Notes: generated by a model from the letters alone, not told the origin. 64,000 nucleotides of DNA from Acidobacteriota bacterium (GCA_013289765.1 JABCZI010000002.1:248001-312000); one strand, 5' to 3'. Shown: positions 44,732 through 54,311, numbered from the stretch's first letter. Numbers and translations: made by a program.

Positions 44732-46300
44732 TCAACTGGCTCTGCTTGTAAGCGCTTCATTATTCTTCACGCTCCGTTCCGGCCGCTTCCGGAACACGAC
44801 TTTTACTCCCTCGCGCCAGCGCTCGTCAATCCCCACAAACTCCCATTCAATTTCCGGCGAGAGATAGCGCAGCAGCGTATCGGTCGAGGGATGCACGCGC
44901 AACGCCGGGGCTACCAGAAACAGCAGTGGCTTTTCTGGCGATAATTCGCGCCCTTCGAAATATCCAAAGCGGGGGAATTCTGCGCGCGCATGATGCCATT
45001 CGACACGCGCCCAGTAATCCAACCCTTGCAGCGGCAAGTGGATATCTTCATCTGCCTTCAATTCCACCACCGCGAGCCGCCCCTGATGCGTCGTGGTGAG
45101 CACGTCGATCATGGCCCGGTCGGAAGCAGAGAATGCGGGAACCTGCGAATACCGGCAGGAAGTATCCAGCCGGTCATCGATCACATTTACATCGCCCACT
45201 ACCAGCGCCTCCAGCCAACGCTCCGGACGCAGACGCCACAACGGATGCCGCCGTGGCCCATAGGGATGACGCGTATCGCGCAAGCAGTGCGCCAGTTCCG
45301 CAAATTCGTCCTGGTTGCGGATCTCCAGAACCCGCTCTTCCGCGCCCACCCCGAAAACAATTTCTTCAATACTGCGAAACGACCCGGGCACGCACCCCAC
45401 ACGCGCCCGCGCAAACTCCAACCCGCGCCAGCGGAAAGCAATCTCCGCCGCCGATAACACGGCCACCTCGCAATTTGGCAAAACCTGCTGCATCTGCTCA
45501 ATCGAATCCTTGAACCGCTCGCGCGCCGCGTCTTCGTTAGTTGCATGCAGCAGCCTCGTTGCCACGTTTCCGCGATCCGCGCAGTCAATCTCCACGAGCG
45601 AGTCTTCCCGCTCGTCGAGTTCAAACAGCGACCACTTGGCCGCATCCCGGTTCAAATTCGCCATGCGCTCCCGGACCAAAGCCGAGCTTCCTTTCGGAAC
45701 AAATAACTTCAATCCCTCAATCAGTACATTCGCGGCCTGCGCCCTCCGGCAAACATCGAGCCACAGAATGCCGAAAGTGAGAGCAGCGTCGACAGAAGAT
45801 TGAGTTTCCTGACTGTTCACTCCGAGCACAGCGAATGCTGAGCGGCCCTGCTGCATCACGCCTCTGGTATAGACGGGACCAAATGATTTTTCCAGATCTA
45901 CACCACTCGTCAGCTTGGTAATCTTGAAGTCGGCAAAGTGGCGTTCCAAAGTCCGTCGGAGTTTTTGCTCGTAAGCGGCCCGCGCGGCTCGTCGTACAGT
46001 GGGCGAACGGCGATCCCGCTCCCGGCAAATTTCCAGCCTCGACGGACGCGCCTGCCCCAGCCGCTGCACGGCCAGCCGGAGCGTGCCATTCTTGACCTCC
46101 GCTTCCAACACTCGCCGCACCGCGTTCCGCTCCGCCGACCACAAGTGCAACAGGCAGCGGTTGTACTCACCCGAAATCGAATACTTGGATTGCGCCAGAT
46201 CAAACGCGACCGCGCCGTTTTCCAGCACCAACGCTCCCGCAGCCTCGCTGAGAAAGTCTTGCACCGTACGAGTCAGGGTTTGCGGCGTCACCGTCGGCAT
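44732..46300 (-). CDS. Uncharacterised protein with C-terminal PD-(D/E)XK nuclease-like core
   Basis: 522 residues, no signal or membrane segment. Near the C-terminus, RAMIDVLTTTHQGRLAVVEL continues into KADED and LPLQGLDYWARV. This gives Asp399-x13-Glu413-x-Lys415 with Gln425 in the next helix, the pattern of PD-(D/E)XK nucleases such as NucS and restriction-type enzymes. An upstream helix RPERWLEALVV (about 359-368) may supply the first acidic residue. The first 350 residues are Arg- and Glu-rich, with FAVLGVNSQETQSSVDAAL, and match nothing I recognise. A DNA repair or defence role is inferred from the fold and from the UvrC-like and DinB neighbours. Start MPTVTPQTLTRTVQDF is plausible. Confidence 0.75.
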   Translation of the reverse strand: MPTVTPQTLTRTVQDFLSEAAGALVLENGAVAFDLAQSKYSISGEYNRCLLHLWSAERNAVRRVLEAEVKNGTLRLAVQRLGQARPSRLEICRERDRRSPTVRRAARAAYEQKLRRTLERHFADFKITKLTSGVDLEKSFGPVYTRGVMQQGRSAFAVLGVNSQETQSSVDAALTFGILWLDVCRRAQAANVLIEGLKLFVPKGSSALVRERMANLNRDAAKWSLFELDEREDSLVEIDCADRGNVATRLLHATNEDAARERFKDSIEQMQQVLPNCEVAVLSAAEIAFRWRGLEFARARVGCVPGSFRSIEEIVFGVGAEERVLEIRNQDEFAELAHCLRDTRHPYGPRRHPLWRLRPERWLEALVVGDVNVIDDRLDTSCRYSQVPAFSASDRAMIDVLTTTHQGRLAVVELKADEDIHLPLQGLDYWARVEWHHARAEFPRFGYFEGRELSPEKPLLFLVAPALRVHPSTDTLLRYLSPEIEWEFVGIDERWREGVKVVFRKRPERSVKNNEALTSRAS

Positions 46301-46406
46301 GGGGCATCTCCGCTACCGATTGTTCCACCACCGCCAGCACGCCGTCTGTGACATGTGACCATCCTCATAAATAAGCTGTGGATGTTTCGTCCTTCTGCCG
46401 CCGCCC

Positions 46407-46426
46407 CATGTGGGATCATGTGGGAT
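46407..46426. repeat. Tandem 10-base repeat CATGTGGGAT
   Basis: Two perfect head-to-tail copies about 70 bases before tldD, in the gap between divergent genes. Confidence 0.6.
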
Positions 46427-46494
46427 AATGAACCATCCGCTCAACTGAGTCTGCCTCCAGCCCGGCGGCATCTAAACGTTGTAGGTGATCAGCT

Positions 46495-47964
46495 TTGGAT
46501 AAACAAGTTCACGTAGATCAACAGCGCTTCTTCTTCGACCAATACGGCGTCACAGAAAATGATTTGGAACGCTACCTCGCGGCCGCTCTGTCCGCAGGTG
46601 GCGACTACGCCGACCTTTATTTTGAATATCTCTCCTCCACGTCCCTGATGGTGGATGAGTCGATGGTGAAGTCGGCTTCGCAGGGAATTTCTGCCGGTTG
46701 CGGCGTGCGCGTCGTCTCCGGTGAGCGCACCGGATATGCCTACACCGACGATCTTTCTGCCAGCCGCATTCTGCACGCAGCGCGTACCGCCGCGCTGATC
46801 GCCAGCGCTCCGGCTAAGACGCCCGTGGCCGGCTTTCGGCAAACCGCGGCTCGCAGCCTGTATCCCGTGACGCTGCCCTCGGTCGATGCCGAGATCACCG
46901 CGAAGGTTGAACTGGTCATGCGCGCCGACAAAGCTGCGCGCGCTTATGATCCGCGCATTCAGGAAGTTCGAGCCAGTTACTCCGACGAATTGAGAAATAT
47001 TCTGGTCGTAGGTTCCGACGGAACTTTCGCCGAAGATTCCCAACCTCTCGCCCGCATGAATGTCTCCTGCATAGCCAAGACCGAAGGCAACTCGGCTCGT
47101 GGCGGCTCCGGCGGCGGCGGACGCGTTGCACTCGATTTCTTCTTCGGGGACAAGGGTCCGGAGTTCTTTGCCAAAGAAGCGGCCCGTCAAGCCATCCTTC
47201 AACTGGACGCTCGCGAAGCTCCCGCTGGCGATATGGAAGTTGTGCTTGGTCCGGGATGGCCCGGAGTTCTGCTCCACGAAGCGGTTGGCCACGGACTGGA
47301 AGCGGATTTCAATCGCAAGAAAACTTCTGCTTTCGCCGGGCTGATCGGCAAGCGCGTTGCCAGCGAAGGCTGCACCGTCATCGACAACGGCACGATGCCG
47401 TGGCGGCGCGGATCTTTGAACGTGGACGATGAAGGCGCGCCCACGCAGGAAACTGTGCTGATCGAAAAAGGAATCCTGAAGGGATATCTCAGCGACAAGC
47501 TCTCTTCCCGTTTGATGGGCATCGCCGATACCGGCAATGGACGCCGCGAGAGCTACGAGCACATCCCCATGCCGCGCATGACGAATACTTATATGCTCGC
47601 CGGCCAGGACAATCCGGAAGATATTATTCGTTCGGTGAAACGCGGCATCTACGCCGTCAACTTCGGCGGGGGCCAGGTCGATATCACGAACGGAAAGTTC
47701 GTCTTCGGCGCATCCGAAGCCTACATGATTGAAGACGGCCAGATTACCGCGCCCATCAAAGGCGCCACGCTGATCGGCAACGGGCCGGATGTTTTGACTC
47801 GCGTGTCGATGGTTGGCAACGACCTGAAGCTCGACGAAGGCGTCGGCACCTGCGGTAAAGATGGACAGGCCGTGCCGGTAGGCGTGGGCATTCCGACTAT
47901 CAAGATCGATCGGCTCACTGTGGGTGGCACGGCAAAGAAAGATCCCGGCGGATTTATGCAGTAA
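46495..47964 (+). CDS. tldD: TldD-family metalloprotease
   Basis: 489 residues from a TTG at 46495, with AGGTGATC just upstream. The metal motif HEAVGHGLEADF (HExxxH) is in LLHEAVGHGLEADFNRKKTS, near residue 260. The block NVDDEGAPTQETVLIEKGIL and the C-terminal GGTAKKDPGGFMQ match TldD. In E. coli TldD forms a heterodimer with TldE that degrades unfolded peptides such as microcin B17 precursor and CcdA. The partner gene follows 102 bases downstream, so this is a paired operon. Confidence 0.94.
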   Translation: MDKQVHVDQQRFFFDQYGVTENDLERYLAAALSAGGDYADLYFEYLSSTSLMVDESMVKSASQGISAGCGVRVVSGERTGYAYTDDLSASRILHAARTAALIASAPAKTPVAGFRQTAARSLYPVTLPSVDAEITAKVELVMRADKAARAYDPRIQEVRASYSDELRNILVVGSDGTFAEDSQPLARMNVSCIAKTEGNSARGGSGGGGRVALDFFFGDKGPEFFAKEAARQAILQLDAREAPAGDMEVVLGPGWPGVLLHEAVGHGLEADFNRKKTSAFAGLIGKRVASEGCTVIDNGTMPWRRGSLNVDDEGAPTQETVLIEKGILKGYLSDKLSSRLMGIADTGNGRRESYEHIPMPRMTNTYMLAGQDNPEDIIRSVKRGIYAVNFGGGQVDITNGKFVFGASEAYMIEDGQITAPIKGATLIGNGPDVLTRVSMVGNDLKLDEGVGTCGKDGQAVPVGVGIPTIKIDRLTVGGTAKKDPGGFMQ

Positions 47965-47971
47965 GATCGAA

Positions 47972-48058
47972 TTCACCACGGAGACACGGAATCACAGAGA
48001 AATTCGTAGTTTAAGGTTTTGGTTTACCCCGTGTTCCCCTGTGCCCTCTGTGTTGAAG
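47972..48058. repeat. CACGGAGACACGGAATCACAGAG-type intergenic repeat
   Basis: Left half CCACGGAGACACGGAATCAC and right half CCCTGTGCCCTCTGTGTTGA are roughly complementary. It fills the gap between tldD and tldE, so tldE lacks a clear ribosome site. Confidence 0.6.
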
Positions 48059-48066
48059 ATTTTCTT

Positions 48067-49455
48067 ATGCCCTCGACCGAACTGGAAACTGGAAACCCGA
48101 AGCTCGAAACTGACCTCCGCGAACTCGCCCAGGACATCGTCCGCCGCGCCATGAACGGTGGCGCAACCGCTGCTGAATGCGTCGTGCGCGAAGGCGACGA
48201 ATTCTCCACACTCGTCCGCCTAGGCCAGGTTGAAACGCTAAAAGAATCGGGATCGAGATCCATCGGCGTGCGCGTTTTCAATGGCCAGCGTGCGGCCAGT
48301 ACGTATTCGAGCGACTTCTCTCGCGTCAGCCTCGACCGCATGGTGAAGTCCGCGCTCGAGCTTTCGAAGATTACATCCGAAGATCCGTTCGGCGGAATTC
48401 CGGAAGCTTCGCAGCTTGGCTCGCTTAAGGGCGATCTTGGCCTCTATCATGAGGACGTATATTCTCTGCCCGGTCCTGATCGCATCGACTACGCCCGCCG
48501 CGCCGAAAAAGCCGCACTCGACTCCGACCCGCGCATCAAAAATTCGGAAGGCGGATCGTTCGACGCCGCCAGCGGACACAAAGTTCTGGCCAACTCTCAC
48601 GGATTTGTCGGGCAGTTTCGCCGGTCTTATTGCTCCGTGGCCGCGGTTCCGATTGCACAGACGGAAGACGGCGCGATGCAGCGCGACTACTGGTACTCAG
48701 TTGCCCGCACTCTTTCAAAGCTCGACTCTCCTGAGCAGGTCGGCAAAGTTGCCGCCGAGCGTGCTCTCCGCCGATTAGGCGCACGCAAAGCGAAGACCGC
48801 GCAGGTGCCAATCATCTTCGATCCGATGGTTGCGACCTCGATCCTCGAGCATATTTTTGAAGGGGTGAATGGCGACTCGGTCTATCGCGGCGCTTCGTTC
48901 CTCGCCGGAAAGCTGGGACAGAAAATCGCCGGCGACAACGTCACCATCATCGATGACGGCACCATCCCTGGCGGCTTCGGCACCAGCCCGTTCGATGGCG
49001 AAGGCGTGCCCACGCGGCGGACGGTCGTCATAGAAAAGGGCGTGCTTAGTTCTTATTTGTTGAACACCTACACCGCGAAGAAACTAAAACTTGCGACCAC
49101 CGGCAACGCTTCCCGCGGGCTTGCAGGAACCCCAGGCATCGGTCCCGGCAATTATTTTCTGCAGCCAGGCACGAGAACGCCGAAGCAATTAATTTCTGAA
49201 ATCAAAGAGGGCCTCTACGTGACTGAGTTTCTCGGCCACGGCGCAAATCTGGTGACCGGCGATTATTCCCGAGGCGCTTCTGGACTCTGGATTTCCGGCG
49301 GAGAGTTTGCCTATCCGGTGGAAGAAATAACCGTCGCCGGAAACCTGAAAGAAATCTTCTTCAACATCTCCGAGATCGCAAGCGATCTGGAATTCCGCGG
49401 CTCCGTAGCATCGCCAACCCTGCGCATCGACGGACTCACCGTCGGCGGAGAGTAA
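48067..49455 (+). CDS. tldE: TldE/PmbA-family protein, partner of TldD
   Basis: 462 residues from the ATG at 48067 (MPSTELETGNPKLETDLREL). Family blocks: GGATAAECVVREGDEFSTLV near the start, VDFDPMVATS-like VPIIFDPMVATSILEHIF, SFLAGKLGQKIAGDNVTIID, GTSPFDGEGVPTRRTVVIEK and the C-terminal GGEFAYPVEEITVAGNLKEI. No HExxxH is present, as expected for TldE, which is the non-catalytic subunit. The 16 codons upstream in the open frame are repeat-derived and were left out. Confidence 0.93.
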   Translation: MPSTELETGNPKLETDLRELAQDIVRRAMNGGATAAECVVREGDEFSTLVRLGQVETLKESGSRSIGVRVFNGQRAASTYSSDFSRVSLDRMVKSALELSKITSEDPFGGIPEASQLGSLKGDLGLYHEDVYSLPGPDRIDYARRAEKAALDSDPRIKNSEGGSFDAASGHKVLANSHGFVGQFRRSYCSVAAVPIAQTEDGAMQRDYWYSVARTLSKLDSPEQVGKVAAERALRRLGARKAKTAQVPIIFDPMVATSILEHIFEGVNGDSVYRGASFLAGKLGQKIAGDNVTIIDDGTIPGGFGTSPFDGEGVPTRRTVVIEKGVLSSYLLNTYTAKKLKLATTGNASRGLAGTPGIGPGNYFLQPGTRTPKQLISEIKEGLYVTEFLGHGANLVTGDYSRGASGLWISGGEFAYPVEEITVAGNLKEIFFNISEIASDLEFRGSVASPTLRIDGLTVGGE

Positions 49456-49510
49456 GCACCTCGGCGAACTCCGCGGCCTTTCTTCGCGAACTCCGCGCTA
49501 AAGGTTTTGA
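49456..49510. repeat. CTCCGCGGCC / CTCCGCGCTAAAGG repeat after tldE
   Basis: Two related words, GCGAACTCCGCGGCC and GCGAACTCCGCGCTAAAGG, 20 bases apart. They are typical of short intergenic repeats in this type of genome. Confidence 0.5.
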
Positions 49511-49551
49511 CCCCGCGCACCCGCGTCAAAGCCCAGAGTACAATCGCTAAC

Positions 49552-50055
49552 ATGGGCGGATTCATGCAGCCGACTACGGCTACGGAAGAACGCGATTCCA
49601 GCAAACGCATTATTTTTATCGCGGTGGCCGCGGTCATTGTCATCGCCGTGGTCGGGGCATTTCTGCTGCGCGGTCAACCCAAAGGCGCATCTGGACCTCC
49701 TCCTTACGCCGCGAACCTCAAGCTTTCCGACTTCAAAATGAGCGCCGCCGAAAATTTTGTGGGAGCAACCGTCAGCTATGTCGATGGAACTGTCACCAAT
49801 GTAGGCGACAAGACCGTCACGCATGTTGTGGTCGAGGTCCAATTCAAGGACGATATGGGCCAAGTTGCGCAGCGGGAAGTTGTGCCTCTGCAAGTCTTAA
49901 AGACCAGCGGCCCCTATCCCGAGGCAGTGGACTTCAGCGTGTCTCCGCTTCCTCCCGCACAAAGCAAAGCTTTCCGGCTGACGTTTGAAGGCATCTCCGC
50001 GCAATGGAACCATCAGTATCCCGACATTCATGTCACTGATGTCGCGGTGAAGTAA
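49552..50055 (+). CDS. Small single-pass membrane protein, DUF2393-like, function unknown
   Basis: About 167 residues. MGGFMQPTTATEERDSSKRI precedes one membrane helix (FIAVAAVIVIAVVGAFLL). An outer domain of about 110 residues follows, with alternating strands (SYVDGTVTNVGDKTVTHVVV, EVQFKDDMGQVAQREVV), an FxLYD/DUF2393-like beta-sandwich. It may be a structural or adhesive envelope protein. A second ATG four codons on (49564) is an alternative start. The opening GGFMQ repeats the last five residues of TldD at nearly the same DNA sequence. Confidence 0.72.
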   Translation: MGGFMQPTTATEERDSSKRIIFIAVAAVIVIAVVGAFLLRGQPKGASGPPPYAANLKLSDFKMSAAENFVGATVSYVDGTVTNVGDKTVTHVVVEVQFKDDMGQVAQREVVPLQVLKTSGPYPEAVDFSVSPLPPAQSKAFRLTFEGISAQWNHQYPDIHVTDVAVK

Positions 50056-50098
50056 TGCGCCCGCCAGTTCGATAACCGATAATCAGTACAATGAATTC

Positions 50099-51148
50099 AT
50101 GGCAGAAACCAAACCATTCCGCCTGACGGAGTCGGTAAAAGCCGCGGGTTGAGCTTCCAAGCTGAGTCCGGCGGCGCTGGACACGGTGCTTGGGAAATTA
50201 GCCCGGCAACATGACCCGAATGTTCTAGTCGGCTTTGACTATGCCGACGACGCCGGAGTGTATCAAATCGCGCCCGATCAGGCGCTCGTGCAAACCGTAG
50301 ATTTTTTCACCCCCATCGTCGACGACCCTTACACGTTCGGCCAGATTGCCGCCACCAACTCTCTCAGCGATGTCTACGCCATGGGCGGGCGTCCGCTCAC
50401 CGCTCTCGCCCTGGTTTGTTTCCCCGACAAAGCCGACCTCGCAATTCTTGAGCGCATTCTCGCCGGCGGCCTCTCGAAGATGGTCGAGGCCGGATGCACC
50501 GTAATCGGTGGCCACAGCATTCGCGACGACGAAACCAAGTTTGGTTATTCCGTTGCCGGGCTCATTCATCCCAAGAAAATTCTTGCCAATCGCGGCGCCA
50601 AGCCCGGCGACGCTCTTGTTCTCACCAAGCCGCTCGGCACCGGCGTAATCGCAACCGCCATCAAAAATGGCAAAGCTCAATCGAGCTGGATCGATGCCGC
50701 CGTTCAATCGATGACCACCTTGAACAAGCAAGCCGCGGAGCTAATCGGCCAGAACCAATATCGCGTTCATGCGATGACAGACGTCACCGGCTTCGGCCTG
50801 ATCGGGCATGCCCGTGAAATGGCCCTCGCCAGCGATGTCTCACTCACATTGTTTTCGAGAGATGTTCCTGTCTTGCCGGGAGCGCTTGACTGCATTCGCT
50901 CCGGCCACGTCCCCGGCGGCTTGAAAGCGAATCGCGAATTCGCGGAATGCGTCGTCGGCTACGAGGCGCCCATCGCCGAGGATTTGAAAACCCTGCTCTT
51001 TGACCCTCAGACCTCCGGCGGACTTCTCATCTCAATCGCCGGGGACGATCGCGAACAACTTGTTTTGGACATGCAAAGCGCCGGAATTTCCGCATGCCAC
51101 ATCGGCAACGTCAGTGAATCCCACAAGCCCCTCATTCGCATCTATTAG
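50099..51148 (+). CDS. selD: Selenide, water dikinase SelD, selenoprotein with in-frame UGA
   Basis: Makes selenophosphate from selenide and ATP for selenocysteine and selenouridine. The true start is the ATG at 50099: [17 protein letters not shown], then UGA at 50150-50152, then [16 protein letters not shown]. SelD enzymes have Cys or Sec exactly here in a Gly-Cys/Sec-x-x-Lys-x-x-Pro context, so Sec18 with Lys21 fits well. Downstream, [24 protein letters not shown]-like [39 protein letters not shown] and [16 protein letters not shown] are all SelD hallmarks. 349 residues including Sec. A matching hairpin follows the UGA. Automatic calling would start 87 bases late at GTG 50186 and lose the active site. 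Confidence 0.93.
50157..50193 (+). promoter_or_regulatory. Candidate bacterial SECIS hairpin of selD
   Basis: Outer stem CCAAGC (50157-50162) pairs with GCTTGG (50188-50193); inner stem GTCC (50166-50169) pairs with GGAC (50179-50182). The nine-base loop starts with GG, 17 bases after the UGA. This distance and the G at the loop start agree with the known bacterial SECIS pattern read by SelB. It lies inside the coding region, as bacterial SECIS elements do. Confidence 0.75.
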
Positions 51149-51191
51149 GCAGCCGCCTTCATCAATTTGGCAGTTTATGAAAGGAATCATC

Positions 51192-52181
51192 ATGCAATTT
51201 CGCGAATTAGGACGCAGTGGTCTCAAAGTCTCTGCCCTCGGCCTCGGCTGCATGGGCATGTCGGAGTTTTACAGCGGACGCAATGACGACGAATCCATCG
51301 CCACCATTCACCGCGCACTCGAACTGGGCGTGGATTTTCTCGACACCGCCGATATGTACGGGCCCTACAAGAACGAAGAACTCGTCGGCCGCGCCATCAA
51401 AGGCAAGCGCGACAAAGTTGTGTTGGCTACGAAATTTGGCATTGTCCGCGATCCCGCGAACCCGGCTGTGCGCGGCGTCAATGGCAAGCCTGACTATATC
51501 CGGCGCTCTTGCGAAGGAAGTTTGAAACGCCTGGGCGTGGAAGTCATCGACCTTTACTACCAGCATCGCGTCGATCCCAACACACCGATTGAAGAAACGG
51601 TGGGAGCGATGGCCCAGTTGGTTAAGGAGGGAAAAATCCGCCACATCGGGCTTTCCGAAGCTTCGCCGCAAACTCTACGGCGCGCATTTAAAGTTCATCC
51701 CATCACCGCGCTGCAGACCGAATACTCGCTCTGGAGCCGCGATCCCGAGGATGAAATTCTCCCTGCCTGCCGCGAACTTGGAGTGGGCTTTGTCGCTTAC
51801 AGCCCGCTTGGACGCGGCTTTCTCACCGGGCAGTTTAGTCGCTTAGAGGATCTTCCCTCAGACGACTACCGCCGATTCTCGCCGCGCTTTCAGGGAGAGA
51901 ATTTTCAGAAGAATCTTGACCTGGTGCATCGAGTCGAGCAGATCGCAAAGGAGAAAGGCTGCAAGCCGTCTCAGCTCGCGCTGGCCTGGGTGCTCGCGCA
52001 GGATAAGAACATCGTGCCTATCCCCGGCACCAAGCATCGCAAGTATCTGGAAGAAAATGTTGCCGCGCTTGACTTGAAACTTACTGCGGAAGATCTGCGG
52101 CGCATCGAGGAAATCTTCCCCACTGGCGCAGCCGCCGGCCTGCGCTACCCCGAACACATGATGAGCACCGTGAACGGATAA
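51192..52181 (+). CDS. Aldo/keto reductase
   Basis: 329 residues from the ATG at 51192 ([20 protein letters not shown]), with AAAGGA upstream. TIM-barrel NADPH oxidoreductase. The tetrad is present: Asp in [18 protein letters not shown], Tyr of MYGPY, Lys in VVLATKFG, and His in LYYQHRVDP. The cofactor block [16 protein letters not shown] appears as [16 protein letters not shown]. Closest by pattern to the YajO/Tas-type AKR13-like group that reduces aldehydes and ketones. It starts 43 bases after selD and may share its transcript, without an obvious functional link. A strong terminator follows. Confidence 0.92.
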   Translation: MQFRELGRSGLKVSALGLGCMGMSEFYSGRNDDESIATIHRALELGVDFLDTADMYGPYKNEELVGRAIKGKRDKVVLATKFGIVRDPANPAVRGVNGKPDYIRRSCEGSLKRLGVEVIDLYYQHRVDPNTPIEETVGAMAQLVKEGKIRHIGLSEASPQTLRRAFKVHPITALQTEYSLWSRDPEDEILPACRELGVGFVAYSPLGRGFLTGQFSRLEDLPSDDYRRFSPRFQGENFQKNLDLVHRVEQIAKEKGCKPSQLALAWVLAQDKNIVPIPGTKHRKYLEENVAALDLKLTAEDLRRIEEIFPTGAAAGLRYPEHMMSTVNG

Positions 52182-52195
52182 TGCTTGCGGTAAAA

Positions 52196-52227
52196 AGTAA
52201 GGGCGGCCATTAGGCCGCCCTTTTTCT
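52196..52227. terminator. Bidirectional rho-independent terminator between the reductase gene and ftsH
   Basis: Ten-base perfect stem AAGGGCGGCC / GGCCGCCCTT with loop ATTA, followed by TTTCTG on the plus strand and ACTTTTTACC on the minus strand. It serves two convergent genes. Confidence 0.92.
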
Positions 52228-52241
52228 GTGTCGCAAACCTT

Positions 52242-54152
52242 CTACGCTCGCGCTGGGCTTTCTCCGCCCTTCGCGATTCCCGGACGTCCCGGCTCCGGCT
52301 TCAGCACCTGCTGCACGCCATCGTCGGGCTTCGAAGGAGCTTTTACCGGAGGCAATTCCTTGCCCTCGACCAAAAGCATTACTTCAGAAGCATCCAGCAC
52401 TTCCCGTTCCAGCAAAGCCGCGGCGATCTTCTGCAGCGTATCGCGATTGCCTTCCAGGATGCCCTTTGCCGTTTCGTATCCGCTGTTTACCAGCTTGCGG
52501 ACCTCGCCATCAATCTTGATGGCGGTGTCCTCGCTGTAATCACGATGCTGGCTGATCTCGCGGCCCAGGAAGATCTGCTCTTCCTTCTTGCCGAAAGTGA
52601 GCGGGCCCAAGTCGCTCATGCCCCACTCGCAAACCATCTTGCGCGCCATTTCAGTGGCCCGCTCAATGTCGTTGCCCGCGCCGGTGCTCATCTGGCTGAG
52701 GAAAAGTTCCTCCGCCAAACGGCCGCCCATCAGAATTGCCAGGTCGGTCTTCAAATATTCCTTGGTGTAGTTGTGGCGATCGTCGATGGGCAACTGCATG
52801 GTCACGCCCAACGCCATGCCCCGCGGAATGATCGTGACTTTGTGCACTGGGTCCGAGCCAGGAAGCTTCGCTGCAACCAGCGCATGCCCGGCCTCGTGGT
52901 AGGCCGTCACCTTCTTTTCCTCGTCAGAAAGGATCAGTGACTTACGCTCCACGCCCATCAGCACTTTGTCTTTGGCCACTTCGAAATCAAACATCAATAC
53001 AGCCTTGCGATTTTGCCGGGCCGCAGCCAATGCCGCCTCGTTCACCATGTTGGCCAGGTCGGCGCCGGAGAATCCCGGTGTGCCGCGAGCCAGCACGGAG
53101 AGTTCGACATCTTCGGCAAGAGGAATCTTGCGAGTGTGAACCCTCAGGATTTCTTCGCGCCCACGCACATCGGGACGGCTCACGACCACTCGACGATCAA
53201 AGCGTCCCGGCCGCAGCAGCGCTGGATCAAGCACATCAGGCCGGTTCGTGGCCGCCATCAAGATGACGCCTTCATTCGACTCGAACCCGTCCATCTCCAC
53301 CAGCAACTGGTTCAAGGTCTGTTCGCGCTCGTCGTGACCACCGCCGAGACCGGCTCCGCGGTGACGTCCTACAGCGTCAATTTCGTCGATGAAAATGATG
53401 CAGGGAGCATTCTTCTTGCCCTGCTCAAACAGATCGCGCACCCGGCTCGCTCCAACGCCTACAAACATCTCAACGAAGTCAGAACCGGAAATCGAAAAGA
53501 ACGGAACGTTTGCCTCGCCGGCAACCGCACGCGCTAAAAGAGTCTTGCCGGTTCCCGGAGGTCCAACCAGCAGAACTCCCTTGGGAATCCTGCCCCCAAG
53601 TTTTTGAAACTTCTGCGCCTCTCGCAGGAATTCGATAATCTCGCGCAGCTCTTCTTTAGCCTCTTCCACGCCCGCCACGTCTTTGAACGTGACTTTCTTC
53701 TGCTGCATCGAGAGCAGCCGCGCCCGGCTCTTGCCGAAAGACAGCGCCTTATTGCCGCCGGTTTGCATCTGGCGGATCATGAAGAACCACAGCGCGCCCA
53801 ACAAAATCAGCGGTGCCCAAGTCCCCAGCAACTGCAGGGGCCAGCTTCCACTGTTGGCATCCCGGAAGGTCATCGAAACGCCCTTGTCGTGCAGCGACTT
53901 GATCATCTCGGGATAATTCGCCGGAACCGTGGTATGGAAGGCTGAGCCGTCGCGATGCTTCCCGCGTAGTTGCATGCCATCCACTGTGACTTCGTGCACG
54001 TTCCCCTGATCCACGTCCGACATGAATTGGGAGAAATTGACTTCGGTGTCCTTCTGGCCGCCGCGACCCTGCTGGATCACGGTCCACAATAAAAGGGCAG
54101 AGAGCCCAATCACCACCCAAAAGACTACGGTTTTGACTGTTGAATTCACCAA
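52242..54152 (-). CDS. ftsH: ATP-dependent zinc metalloprotease FtsH
   Basis: Membrane AAA+ protease for quality control. 636 residues. Two N-terminal helices ([17 protein letters not shown] and [15 protein letters not shown]) bracket a periplasmic domain. AAA domain: Walker [16 protein letters not shown] at about residue 200, Walker [16 protein letters not shown], and the [23 protein letters not shown]. The protease site is [12 protein letters not shown] (HEAGH) near residue 430, with the later Asp ligand near [14 protein letters not shown]. It closes the tilS-hpt-ftsH run seen in many bacteria. Confidence 0.96.
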   Translation of the reverse strand: MVNSTVKTVVFWVVIGLSALLLWTVIQQGRGGQKDTEVNFSQFMSDVDQGNVHEVTVDGMQLRGKHRDGSAFHTTVPANYPEMIKSLHDKGVSMTFRDANSGSWPLQLLGTWAPLILLGALWFFMIRQMQTGGNKALSFGKSRARLLSMQQKKVTFKDVAGVEEAKEELREIIEFLREAQKFQKLGGRIPKGVLLVGPPGTGKTLLARAVAGEANVPFFSISGSDFVEMFVGVGASRVRDLFEQGKKNAPCIIFIDEIDAVGRHRGAGLGGGHDEREQTLNQLLVEMDGFESNEGVILMAATNRPDVLDPALLRPGRFDRRVVVSRPDVRGREEILRVHTRKIPLAEDVELSVLARGTPGFSGADLANMVNEAALAAARQNRKAVLMFDFEVAKDKVLMGVERKSLILSDEEKKVTAYHEAGHALVAAKLPGSDPVHKVTIIPRGMALGVTMQLPIDDRHNYTKEYLKTDLAILMGGRLAEELFLSQMSTGAGNDIERATEMARKMVCEWGMSDLGPLTFGKKEEQIFLGREISQHRDYSEDTAIKIDGEVRKLVNSGYETAKGILEGNRDTLQKIAAALLEREVLDASEVMLLVEGKELPPVKAPSKPDDGVQQVLKPEPGRPGIAKGGESPARA

Positions 54153-54311
54153 AAAGCTCCTGAAGAAACCGGGATTTAAATTCTCAACACACGAAACCCC
54201 GAGGCTCCTACCTTTGGATTAGATGCCGTTGCGCCAATTTCGATAGAGAAATTCCCTAGGCCACTATTCTACATTTTCCTTCGGGAAAAGGCTTGCCGCC
54301 CTGCCCATAAC

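Noticed and set aside
46489-47979. A 496-residue open frame on the minus strand across tldD
   Set aside because: It is fully antisense to tldD, whose product has clear family motifs; composition resembles a codon-bias shadow and no domain is visible.
50186-51148. selD as a 320-residue protein starting at GTG, or as a pseudogene with a nonsense mutation
   Set aside because: The UGA is the only stop, is exactly at the Cys/Sec site, is followed by conserved residues and a hairpin, and all other SelD blocks are intact.
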